A DNA stretch of 64,000 nt, from NCBI RefSeq assembly GCF_004382825.2, contig NZ_SDQO02000003.1, positions 310,001 through 374,000 of the forward strand, read 5' to 3'. Shown one piece after another: positions 27,895 to 37,815 of the stretch. The notes under the pieces are model-generated. The model had not been told where the DNA came from. It made no database searches and saw nothing but the letters and a program-made list of their open reading frames with translations. Within the stretch, counting starts at the first letter, position 1; each line of letters opens with the position of its first letter. The position numbers and the translations under genes were made by a program. The stretch is from Corynebacterium silvaticum (GTDB lineage: Bacteria; Actinomycetota; Actinomycetes; Mycobacteriales; Mycobacteriaceae).

Positions 27895-29253
27895 ATGCGT
27901 GTTTTCATGAAGTTTTCGAGCTTGATTACGGCAGTAATGTTATCGCTGCTCCTGCTTCCTTCCAGAGTGCTCACAACCGCGCGTGCCGACGCTCCCCTAA
28001 ACGTGACGATTTATGACCAAGACAACGTCTTGTCCCCTGAGGAAGAGGCCGAGCTTACTGAGAAAACTCGGGCATTGAATTTTCCTACCCAGGTGCCCAA
28101 TGTCGACTACGTCATCAGCGCTACCGCCACCACGCCTTATGACGATTGGGTGAAAGACTTTGGCGTGCACCAGCACAGAGAGCTCATCAATCAAGAAGGA
28201 AACAAGTGGGCCGACGGGCACGTTTTGTTCACCGTGGATGTTAATCTCCGAAAAATGGGCACCTACGTGAGCGAAGACCTCAAGGGGCCGCTCGGGTATA
28301 CCAAGCATTCCACGCGTTATTCCGATTCCATGCAGAAGTCCTTTAAAAACGGCGACTGGGTGGGTGGTTTGCTCACCGGTGCCACGACTGTAGCTAAGTA
28401 TGATCCGAACGCTACCGATAACGGTAGCCGGATATTCGGCGGCCTCTTTGCCGCTGCTGGCGCGGTTTTTGCTGCGGTAGTGGGGTTCTTTTCCTTCTAT
28501 TACCGCAAGCAACGCCGGAAGCTCGCAATGCAGGATTACCAGACGGTAGCCGATAACTACACGCATCTTGCTAACAACTTAGACAGCATCGACATTCGTG
28601 CACATTATTCCCTTACCTCCCCCATCGCTGACGCCACTCTGCGCCGTGAGTGGGAGGACATTAAGAATGGTTTCCTGGCTCAGCACGACACCATGATGCA
28701 GCTTCCGGAAAACGCCGATGCGAAAGCTATTTATGCGCGTCGTAAAGAATTGGCCACGGCCGCCGCTAGCGTCACCCAGCTCCGCAACGCTGAGAACAAC
28801 ATCGATACCCTCTTCCGCATGGAGAAAGGCAACACCGATGTGCGATTAAAGGAGCTCACGGCCTTGCATGAGGACATAGTCAAAGCTCAGGTCGAGGCTA
28901 ACGACGCCGCCATCCAAGCCCGTATCGGCGAGCTCAGTGCCCGCTGCCAAGCACTCATCACGAATCCTTCCGCAGCGAACTTTATGGATGAATACGCGCT
29001 CATCATCTCCGAGTACGGCGCTGTAACCCAAGCCCTGGCCCACAAGCAATTCTCTCAAGCCGACCTTGAGCACAACCGCCCCCCAAGCCTCGGCGCTAGC
29101 GACTGGCACCCCGGCTACGGCAATTACGTGCCTTTCTTCCTCATGAACTCCTGGCATAACGACGCAGTCAGCGCCGCCAACGCCTCTAGTTCCTCGTCCA
29201 CCGCCACATACTCCGGCGGCTTCTCCGGCGCGGGCTCGTCGGGAAGCTTCTAG
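27895..29253 (+). CDS. Exported TPM-like / DUF5129-like protein
   Basis: A 452-residue exported protein. A signal peptide (about residues 1-31, ending TARA-DA) precedes a domain that opens VTIYDQDNVLSPEEEAELTE and resembles the start of TPM domains. One membrane helix at about 183-203 is followed by a basic stretch (YRKQRRK) and a long helical cytoplasmic or coiled region. The C-terminus is rich in Ser and Gly (GGFSGAGSSGSF), like the GGG-SSGSF tails of TPM proteins. It may belong to the corynebacterial DUF5129 group; I am less sure of that. The ATG at 27895 has GAGAGG 7 bases upstream, so the longer open frame from 27775 is not needed. It is divergent from glfT2. Confidence 0.65.
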   Translation: MRVFMKFSSLITAVMLSLLLLPSRVLTTARADAPLNVTIYDQDNVLSPEEEAELTEKTRALNFPTQVPNVDYVISATATTPYDDWVKDFGVHQHRELINQEGNKWADGHVLFTVDVNLRKMGTYVSEDLKGPLGYTKHSTRYSDSMQKSFKNGDWVGGLLTGATTVAKYDPNATDNGSRIFGGLFAAAGAVFAAVVGFFSFYYRKQRRKLAMQDYQTVADNYTHLANNLDSIDIRAHYSLTSPIADATLRREWEDIKNGFLAQHDTMMQLPENADAKAIYARRKELATAAASVTQLRNAENNIDTLFRMEKGNTDVRLKELTALHEDIVKAQVEANDAAIQARIGELSARCQALITNPSAANFMDEYALIISEYGAVTQALAHKQFSQADLEHNRPPSLGASDWHPGYGNYVPFFLMNSWHNDAVSAANASSSSSTATYSGGFSGAGSSGSF

Positions 29254-29756
29254 CTCGCGCCCTCTGCCGCCACTTTTCGCATCACTGCAAAGGTGGCGGC
29301 TGCAATCGCGGCGCCAAGCAGCGCACCGGCTAGCACGTCGCTAGGCCAATGCACTCCCACATACAACCTGCTCAGCCCCACTGCCGCCGCCACGATCCAC
29401 ACGGTGAGCACCCACCAGCGGCGACACAGAAGCGCGAGGACCATAGCCGCAGCAAAGGCCGTCGTGGCATGGCCCGAGGGGAATGACGGGTTGTATTCAT
29501 AAAGAAGCTGCAATTCCCTGCTGGGACGCTCCCGGCCGCACACGTACTTCAACGCGGTACTGCTCACCCACGAAAGCCCCACGGCTGCCGCAGGAAACAA
29601 CGGCATCGCACGATGCGTGACCATAAGCAGTGCCGACGCCACCAGCGCCCCAACCATCACAAACGCCGGGCGCGTCGCCGTGGTCAACGCAACCACCCAC
29701 GGCGTCACAGCCTCCTCGCGGTGCTGAATTACAAAATCTAAAAGATACGCATCCAC
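29250..29756 (-). CDS. Second PAP2-family membrane phosphatase
   Basis: A 168-residue PAP2 phosphatase with about five membrane segments. The active-site motifs are KYVCGRERP, SFPSGHATT and SRLYVGVHWPSDV, all intact. The length equals the other PAP2 gene at 25138, but this one has the standard PSGH motif and sequence around the motifs differs, so the two are not recent duplicates. The start is the GTG at 29756; no strong Shine-Dalgarno is seen. Its stop overlaps that of the convergent TPM-like gene by 3 bases. A lipid-phosphate or polyprenyl-pyrophosphate substrate is likely but not defined. Confidence 0.82.
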   Translation of the reverse strand: MDAYLLDFVIQHREEAVTPWVVALTTATRPAFVMVGALVASALLMVTHRAMPLFPAAAVGLSWVSSTALKYVCGRERPSRELQLLYEYNPSFPSGHATTAFAAAMVLALLCRRWWVLTVWIVAAAVGLSRLYVGVHWPSDVLAGALLGAAIAAATFAVMRKVAAEGAS

Positions 29757-29841
29757 CCCAGCGAGCCTACGGCACCACCAAGAAAAGCAAGGGTGCGGAC
29801 GCTCTCGCCCTCACCCTTACTTTATAAACTCAGAATGTTCC

Positions 29842-32800
29842 TTAATCTCTACGGTGACGCATCACAAAGAACGCCAAACCAGCGAGCGAAAGAATCGCGC
29901 CAAGGATCAGCACCATGTACACACTTGCACCAGTAACAGCAAGAGTCTTCTTAGGCTTTTCCTTAACCGGTGCCGGCTTCTGAGTAGTCGGTGCCGCAGG
30001 CCTCTGAGGTGCATTTGTCGGTGTGGAAGAACTAGAACTTCCGCTATCCGATGGCACCAAGTGCGGCGCGACAAACGGCACCAGGATCAGCAGCGACCAC
30101 CACCACGGAATATTGGCGGTGTTGCGCACCTTAACCAAGGCTGGCTTGTCAAAGGAATCAGACGGAACGATGATCGTCGCAGATCCATCGCCATTGTCCC
30201 GGACAACAGCAGACCCATCCGCAGAGGAATAACCGGGGGTAGACCACGTGGTCAAAGCAGAGTTACGAGGCATAACCTCTCGAACCTTGATCTCGGTACC
30301 GACTGGCAGCGCAGGCAACTCGGTGTTCTTGCCCTCGGAAATCTTCAGTGTCTGTGTCTTGTTAACTCCGCTTGTGTCCTTGTACGTCACCTCCACGTCA
30401 AACTCCCGCGGATTCTGCCCGCTAGAGCCCCACGCATCCACAGACAATCCACCGAGCACCTTGGTCAAAGAGACTTTACCCAGTTCCTTATAATCATTGA
30501 CCAGTTTGGCAGAAGTGTTCGTTCCCTTGTCTCCGACCTTAACGGTGACGTTTGTCGTGGAACCTGCCAAGTTAAAGCGAGCACCACCCGCATCAAGGCC
30601 TTCGGTGTTCTCGGTGAACACGCACTCAGCGCCAGAACGTAGATCCTCGATCACAGTTGGTGTCTTGGCAGTGACGGTCACTGTGCCGTCTTTCTTCCAG
30701 CTACCTAGTTCGCAGACATAGTTCACCTTAAAAGGCTTCTCCATCAAGGCCTTGGAAGTTGAACCAGTGATCTCCTTGGAAAGGGTAATCTTTGCGCGCC
30801 ATGCGGAGTAGGCATTGGTCACCTTGACGTTCTTCTCACCGTTACCCACGATAATGGACTCATCCAGGCCGGAAACCTTGAGGTCAGAGCCGCCTACCTG
30901 AGCGTCTTGCTCTTTAATGGTGCAGATAGAACCTTCGGGAATATCCTTGACTGTTGCTTTCTCACCAGCGCCGATTGGGCCTAAGAAGCCTTCCTGATGG
31001 AAGCCAAGTTCTTTATGTTCGCAGGAATAGCCGAAGGAAAACTTCTTGTCAGTCGCAACATTATCGGGATCTTGAAGTTCTTTAGTAATGGTGAAAGAAC
31101 CCTTGTTTAAGGAGTACACGTTATTCACATATCTCTTGTTCCTGAACAGCGATAATAGTTACTGGACCAGAAACATTAGTTACCAAAGAATATCCCTTGA
31201 CGGCTGCTTTCTCTTTATCCTCAGTTACTGAGCAAGAGTAGCCAGCGGGAATCTTATCGATGGTCTCTTCACCTGCGCCTGTGATGGTGAATTTTCCGGT
31301 CTTAACATCCGAATCCTTGACGCAGGTGTAGGTGAAGTCGTAAGCGACATCCTTGTGTTTTTTCGGAAGACCATCAACCTTCTTGGTAACTTTGAACTTA
31401 CCCAAAGAAGTCGTGTACTTATTAGTGACTTCTAGGTCGACAGTCTTGTCTGCTTCGATGGTGACAGTGTTCTTGTCATTAATCTCAACGGTGTAATCAG
31501 CTACCTGAGCAGATTCTTTATTCTCAGTGACCGAGCAGGTCGCACCGGCTGGAATACCGTCCACTTTGTAGGTTCCGGCACCTGTGATCTCAATAGATTT
31601 TTCGGATTTTATTTCTTTTTCACCGAGTACGCACTTGTACTCAAAAAGGTAGGTGTTTACTTTCGCATCTCTGTCAAGGCCTTCAACTTTCTTGACAAGA
31701 TTGAAGGAGCCGTCTTTTGGCTCATCTTTCGTGTAAGTGTTCGTAACCTCAACAATGGCGGCCTGCTCATTGTTTGCACTTGCCTCAACTTCTACGGATT
31801 CACCTTCTTGAGACTTGCCATTCACAATCCACTTAGTTATTCGTTTGTACCCTTCGACATCAGCATTCTTTTCCTTCAGCTCACAGATAGTGCCTTTGTC
31901 TTGGTCTGAGACGTGGTGAGACTCACCAGGTTTAAGGTTCGTACTTCCTTTTGTTGTTTCTACTTCAGAAGCATTTTTATGATGACAGGACCACTCAAAC
32001 TCAAAACTTTTTTCTATCCCATCCTCAAGTCCGAGAACCTGTTTCTGGAATGCAAAGCCGCCAACTTTACCTTCTGCCCAACCACCAGCAGCTGGAATAA
32101 CAACGCTTCCTTCAACTTCTTTTTCTTTTACCGAAGCTTTGTTAGTAATTCGACTACCTGGTGCCGGTTTAGCTTCCGTATAAGTGGTCAAAGAAATACG
32201 TGGACCAGTTCGTGGATCGACGCCGTAGGGGAAGAAAACTTTCAAAGAATTTTCCTGGCAATCAATCTCAAAACCATGCGATCCTAGAGCATATACCGGG
32301 TCCCATTGTTCTTCTTGAGCACGCTTACTAAGAATAAGGTTGTGCTTACCTGTATGTTGTACTCCTGTGCCAATTTGAATAGCATTTGTTGGCGTATTGC
32401 CGTTTTCGGTAGTGGCATCCAAAATAATTGGAGACCAATTCCCATCTATATATTTAGAATCACACGCGAATTTATGCCCCTCTGGTGGAGCATCGGTTAC
32501 AGAAAATGCAGAAGTACCAGTATCGCTACCGACAAATACCGTCCATCCAAATAGATAATATGTTTTCCCGTCTACATCCTTAGACCCAAAGTATTGACCA
32601 TTTTTTCCACTCTCATGGGTGATCCCAGCAGGGCCATCCGGGCTATAAACTCCATCTAAAGATCTTGCCCCACAACCACCAAATTGAAGTTTTCCAGGAT
32701 TTTCGATTGCGCCAAAGCCGTTTTCTGGAAGATTGCTTTTACTATATCTATCCCACTGCACAGTAAAGTAAGCTTTACCTTTAACCCCGAATTTCTTATC

Positions 32801-33217
32801 AGCAAAATCCGTTAAAGTAAACTCTACTTTTTTGGAGTTACTCGAAATATTCGCTTCTGCAACTACAACACCATCGCTATCTTTTAGCTGCAGCATTCCT
32901 GTATTAACAGTAATTAGTTCTTCAGGCAACTGTACATAAAATTTGTCGCCCTTTTTTGCCCCATCAGACACTTGCCAATCAAATTCCACCTGCGCTTGAT
33001 CGGAACGTCCACTATAAACTCCATCCTCCACACCAGGACTTCTGTCTTTCCAATGCAAATTGGAGTAACTGCCACCAGCACAATTATCCTGCGCTACCGC
33101 CGGTTGAGTAACCACACACATGGCAGCCACCAAAGAAATAACAATAATAATCCAAAAGGCTTTATATAACCTTAAGGACCCCCTACTCCCCATATTTAAA
33201 AATTGAGGGATACTCAA
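29842..33217 (-). pseudogene. LAxTG-anchored surface adhesin with DUF5979-like repeats, frameshifted
   Basis: Two overlapping open frames (31121-33217, 698 residues; 29842-31128, 428 residues) make one surface protein of about 1,120 residues split by a +1 shift near 31128. Removing one T from GAGATATGTGAATAAC restores ...QEIVNNVYS..., which matches the linker of the other repeats (EVTNKYT, EVTNTYT). The N-terminus has a signal peptide ending AVAQ-DN, then an adhesin-like Ig region (about residues 60-370). Six DUF5979-like repeats follow, with openings such as GSFNLVKKVEGL, GKFKVTKKVDGL and GSFTITKEL. The C-terminus is LAVTG, a hydrophobic span and RHRRD, a class E sortase signal. The start is TTG with GGAG 7 bases upstream. 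The upstream half is AT-rich. Confidence 0.82.
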
Positions 33218-33407
33218 AGCCCTACTCCATTTCCTAAAAAATTTACTCTCTCTATCGGAAAGAAAATTTACTTAACGATAAAGTAGCACATTCTCTAGAT
33301 ATGATGGGTTTGCATCCCCGAATGACAGCCCACGTTCCCTGCGCCCAATCCTTCTCTATAAGCCCAAGAAACGCATACAAAACTTTTACCTATATCCGCC
33401 CGACTTT

Positions 33408-33483
33408 GTCGTTTTTGAGAACGCTAGCGAGCATTCCCTTGATAAACCCCCAGGTCGCGATTTCTAGCGTTCTCAAAAACGAC
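33408..33483. repeat. Long inverted repeat, 20-base arms with 36-base loop
   Basis: GTCGTTTTTGAGAACGCTAG at 33408-33427 is repeated in perfect inverse at 33464-33483. The loop (33428-33463) has no internal match that I can see. Arms this long with a loop this wide are not a usual terminator. The layout resembles the two related elements at 48581 and 63675, though the arm sequence is different. Confidence 0.8.
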
Positions 33484-33504
33484 AATAACCACTCACCCAA
33501 CACA

Positions 33505-33545
33505 TAAAATAAGGCGCGCTCCGACTTAGAGCGCGCCTTATTTTA
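33505..33545 (-). terminator. Intrinsic terminator after glpQ
   Basis: Perfect 17-base arms containing AAGGCGCGCTC / GAGCGCGCCTT around a 7-base loop, flanked by TTATTTTA, 40 bases after the glpQ stop. Confidence 0.9.
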
Positions 33546-33584
33546 TAAAAGCTACAGAATAGTTTTCAGTCCCTAACCTCTCAC

Positions 33585-34685
33585 CTATTTCGCCGGATAC
33601 TTTGGCGGAAGATCGAGTTTCATTTCTTCAGCAAGCTCACGCAGGATTGTTGGGTAGTCGGTGATGATGCCGTCGATGCCAGCTTCAATCTGGGATTTCA
33701 TCGTAGCTTTATCATTAACTGTCCACGGGACCACTTTGAGTCCCAGGTCATGAGCCTTTTTCACATACTCAGGCGTGGTTACGGGCTTATAATCTGCGTC
33801 TGCGACAGTCTTGCCGTATGGAACTGTGTAGCCGGGGCTTACGATGTCTGCGCCGAGTTTCTTTACCGCTTCGAGTGCGTCGCCATTGACGGACTTGTAG
33901 TCGATGTCTCCGAGCCAGGGGGAACCTTCGAGCCAGGTGGTTTCGTCGTAAAGCGCTACGGTGCGGATCTTGGGGTTATGCTTCTTTGCTAGCGGAAGCG
34001 AGCGCCAGTCAAAGCTTTGGAGCATTACTTTGTCTGTCACACCGGCTTTATCTGAGGCGTTGAGGATGGCGTCGACAAATTCTTGCGGGCTAGCAGACTT
34101 CTCTGGGTGGTCCGCCTCGATTTTGGTTTCGATGTTGTACATCACGTCTGCGCCACGCTCTTGGGTGAGTTGGAAGACCCTTTCCAGACGAATCATCTGG
34201 TTATCTTTAGCGGGTTCCGCGTTGGGGAATTTATCCAACTTTTTGTCGCAGCGCAGAGTACTCAGCTGCTCCCAGGTGAGGTCATGGAGCAGCTTGCCCA
34301 CGTACGGGAACTGCGGGTCGTTTGGGGTGGCGGCGGGCTCAGTGTCGCGGCATTTTTCTTCCTGAACATCCGGGTCATGCCACACCACGGGAACCCCGTC
34401 TTTGGACATCACGATGTCAAATTCCAGAGTGCTTACGCCAAGCGAAAGCGCATGTTCAAAAGCGGTGAGCGACTCCTCGGTGTGCTCCCCGCGCCCACCT
34501 CGGTGAGCTTGCATGTCCAGGTGCTTAACCACGGGGTTTACTACGGCCGATTCCTTTGTCACCGCAGCAGAGCTACTCGACGCCCCTTTGCCAGATTCCT
34601 GCGACGTACCACACGCTGTGAGAACTAGAGCCCCTGAAAGCACGAGCGCACTTGCGGACTTTGTGTATTTTCCAGCCAAACGCAT
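33585..34685 (-). CDS. glpQ: Glycerophosphodiester phosphodiesterase, lipoprotein
   Basis: Cleaves glycerophosphodiesters outside the membrane to glycerol-3-phosphate and an alcohol. The 366-residue protein has a lipoprotein signal with LTAC (Cys25). The GDPD domain opens MQAHRGGRGEHTEES (H60, R61), continues with LEFDIVMSKDGVPVVWHDPD (metal ligands E and D, second catalytic His), and ends with VNDKATM and GIDGIITDYP. GGAGG lies about 10 bases before the ATG. It is 75 bases downstream of glpT, the transporter for its product, with a terminator between, so it is probably expressed by read-through or its own promoter. Confidence 0.92.
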   Translation of the reverse strand: MRLAGKYTKSASALVLSGALVLTACGTSQESGKGASSSSAAVTKESAVVNPVVKHLDMQAHRGGRGEHTEESLTAFEHALSLGVSTLEFDIVMSKDGVPVVWHDPDVQEEKCRDTEPAATPNDPQFPYVGKLLHDLTWEQLSTLRCDKKLDKFPNAEPAKDNQMIRLERVFQLTQERGADVMYNIETKIEADHPEKSASPQEFVDAILNASDKAGVTDKVMLQSFDWRSLPLAKKHNPKIRTVALYDETTWLEGSPWLGDIDYKSVNGDALEAVKKLGADIVSPGYTVPYGKTVADADYKPVTTPEYVKKAHDLGLKVVPWTVNDKATMKSQIEAGIDGIITDYPTILRELAEEMKLDLPPKYPAK

Positions 34686-34728
34686 TGTTACGGTTCCTCC
34701 AAATACATAGCGACAAATGGGTAGTGAA

Positions 34729-34754
34729 AAAGCGGGCCCGGTGGGACCCGCTTT
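34729..34754 (-). terminator. Terminator between glpT and glpQ
   Basis: On the - strand AAAGCGGG pairs with CCCGCTTT, extended inward with one mismatch, and is followed by TTTTT. It lies directly after the glpT stop and would limit read-through into glpQ. Confidence 0.8.
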
Positions 34755-34760
34755 AGTGGT

Positions 34761-36131
34761 TTAAGCACGCGACTGTGCTTTTTCATTGTGGCTGCGCATA
34801 AGCTCACGCTCATCGCGTCCAACCACGGCGAAGAGAATCACGGTAATAACGGAGAACGCGACGAATACTATGAAGGTAACATCCCAACCGTAGTGCTGCA
34901 CAAGGAAGCCCACACCGCTTGATGCCAGGGTGGCTCCCAGCAGGTAGCCGAACAAACCGGTGAAGCCTGCAGCGGTGCCCGCGACGTTGTGCGGGGAAAG
35001 GTCAATGGCCTGCAAACCGATCAGCATCACCGGGCCGTAGATCAAGCCGCCGATAAGGCCAACCAGCAGAATCAGCATCCACATCGGCGATCCCACAGGA
35101 AGCTGCCAGTACACGAATATGCACACGGCTACGAGAACGGTAAACAGCATGCCGACGCCCGAGCGATACCCCTTGAAAATCTTGTCGGACATCCAGCCAC
35201 AGAGGATTGTTCCTAGGATGCCGGCAAGCTCAAAGGCGGCAAAGCCGGTAAGCCCCGCACCGATTTCCGCATGGTGCTTCTCATGGAGAAACACAGTGAT
35301 CCAGCTGAGAACGCCGTAGCGCAAGGCATACACAAAGACGTTTGCGACTGCGAGCATCACGATGGTGCGGTTGGTCAGCACGTGCTTGCGGATGCGCTGG
35401 AAGGTGGTCAGCCCGTCCTGAAGATCAACTTCCACCTTCGCTGGATCATCGCGATATTCCTCGATAGGCGGCAGACCCTGCGACTGCGGCGTATCCCGAA
35501 TCAGGACAAAGCCAAGAGCCGCAACCAGCAGTGCCACCAGCGCCGGAAGCCAGAACGCTACCTGCCAAGAATTGCTCATGTGCGCCAGACCGATACCAAC
35601 GAGGAACGGCAATGCGGCACCGCCAACGTTGTGCGCCGTATTCCACAACGAGGTCTTCCAGCCGCGCTCGTTGGTGGAGTACCAATAAACGAGCACGCGA
35701 CCTGCCGGTGGCCACCCCATGCCCTGCACCCAGCCATTGATAAACATCGCGATGGCAAACACCGCAACGGAAGCCGAGAGCCACGGCACAAAAGCAATGC
35801 CCAGGTTGACCAGAGCAGACAGCGCAAGACCCAAGGGCATAAAGTACCGGGCATTGGATTGATCCGAGATCATCGCAGAGAAGAACTTGGACAGACCATA
35901 GGCAAAAAGAACGGCATTGGCGATAAGACCAATGCCTACTTTGTCAATACCAGTGTCGCTGATCAGCAACGGCGCGATAAGCGAGATGTTGTTGCGGATC
36001 AGATAAAAGCCTGCGTATCCGATGAAGATACCCATGAATACCTGCAGGCGCAGGCGCGGGTAGAGCCGCGCAACCTCCTCCTCACTACGACGAGGTGCCG
36101 CAGGAGGTGCAGCTAGCCATCCAAGGTTCAT
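34761..36131 (-). CDS. glpT: Glycerol-3-phosphate transporter GlpT
   Basis: A 456-residue major-facilitator protein that exchanges glycerol-3-phosphate for phosphate. About twelve membrane helices are visible; the first begins at FMGIFIGYAGFYLIRNNIS, typical of the organophosphate antiporter family. NGWVQGMGWPPAGRVLVYWY (about residues 129-148) is the family signature in the fourth and fifth helices. I chose the ATG at 36131: AAAGGA lies 7 bases upstream and the length then equals E. coli GlpT. The longer frame to 36212 adds sequence with no family match. With glpQ it forms a scavenging pair for phospholipid or teichoic-type headgroups. Confidence 0.93.
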   Translation of the reverse strand: MNLGWLAAPPAAPRRSEEEVARLYPRLRLQVFMGIFIGYAGFYLIRNNISLIAPLLISDTGIDKVGIGLIANAVLFAYGLSKFFSAMISDQSNARYFMPLGLALSALVNLGIAFVPWLSASVAVFAIAMFINGWVQGMGWPPAGRVLVYWYSTNERGWKTSLWNTAHNVGGAALPFLVGIGLAHMSNSWQVAFWLPALVALLVAALGFVLIRDTPQSQGLPPIEEYRDDPAKVEVDLQDGLTTFQRIRKHVLTNRTIVMLAVANVFVYALRYGVLSWITVFLHEKHHAEIGAGLTGFAAFELAGILGTILCGWMSDKIFKGYRSGVGMLFTVLVAVCIFVYWQLPVGSPMWMLILLVGLIGGLIYGPVMLIGLQAIDLSPHNVAGTAAGFTGLFGYLLGATLASSGVGFLVQHYGWDVTFIVFVAFSVITVILFAVVGRDERELMRSHNEKAQSRA

Positions 36132-36515
36132 TTCTGTTCCTTTCATGCGAGGTTGGTAGCGCATGACAATGCTTGAGCTACTCGACGCCCGCCAGTACAT
36201 GAGGGAATGCAAAGCATAGGATTACCATCCATATTAGCTAGCGACGGGGGTGTTAATCCTGGAAAAATCCCACAATATCCACAAACCTTTTGCCTAGTTA
36301 GTGAGATTTTCCCAGGCCTACAATCATTTCCTACTGCACCGTAGGTGGCTGCGTACGGCAGGAATGTGAAAAATTTCTCATCCAGATTGGAGCGCCTCGT
36401 GGCGCAATCCCCCCACGGTTGTGCCACGTGCGTGTTGTGGACGTCGAAAAGCATAAAAAGGGCCGTAAAGATGCAGAATTCACTGCGTCTTTACGGCCCT
36501 GATTTTTACGGTCGT
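36132..36515. other. 384-base gap with the glpT promoter region and glf terminator
   Basis: Both neighbours are on the - strand. The part near glf is its terminator (36459-36500). The middle has an imperfect inverted repeat, CCTGGAAAAATCCCAC at 36258-36273 against GTGAGATTTTCCCAGG at 36301-36316 (14 of 16 positions), with a 27-base spacer, 127-185 bases before the glpT ATG. It may be a regulatory site. Short open frames here lack ribosome binding sites and coding character. Confidence 0.5.
36459..36500 (-). terminator. Intrinsic terminator after glf
   Basis: On the - strand AGGGCCGTAAAGACGCAG pairs with CTGCATCTTTACGGCCCT (one mismatch) around a 6-base loop and is followed by TTTTT, 15 bases after the glf stop. 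Confidence 0.92.
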
Positions 36516-37781
<1,266 letters not shown>

Positions 37782-37815
37782 TCATAACAGCTAACTCCGA
37801 ATATAAAGCCGCAGC

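Larger units (their letters stand above)
33218..33584. other. 367-base gap between the adhesin and glpQ
   Basis: AT-rich near 33230-33300, where the adhesin promoter should lie. It also holds a long inverted repeat (33408-33483) and the glpQ terminator (33505-33545), listed separately. I see no gene; the short frame at 33301-33507 is mostly inverted repeat and has no coding character. Confidence 0.6.

Noticed and set aside
31115..31135. Programmed frameshift in the adhesin gene
   Set aside because: No slippery heptamer, homopolymer tract or downstream structure is visible at the shift; only a short ATAT is present.
35271..36116. 281-codon + strand frame opposite glpT
   Set aside because: Antisense to glpT; composition is typical of shadow frames.
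36143..36454. Short - strand frame in the glf-glpT gap
   Set aside because: It overlaps an inverted repeat and promoter region, lacks a ribosome site and resembles nothing known.
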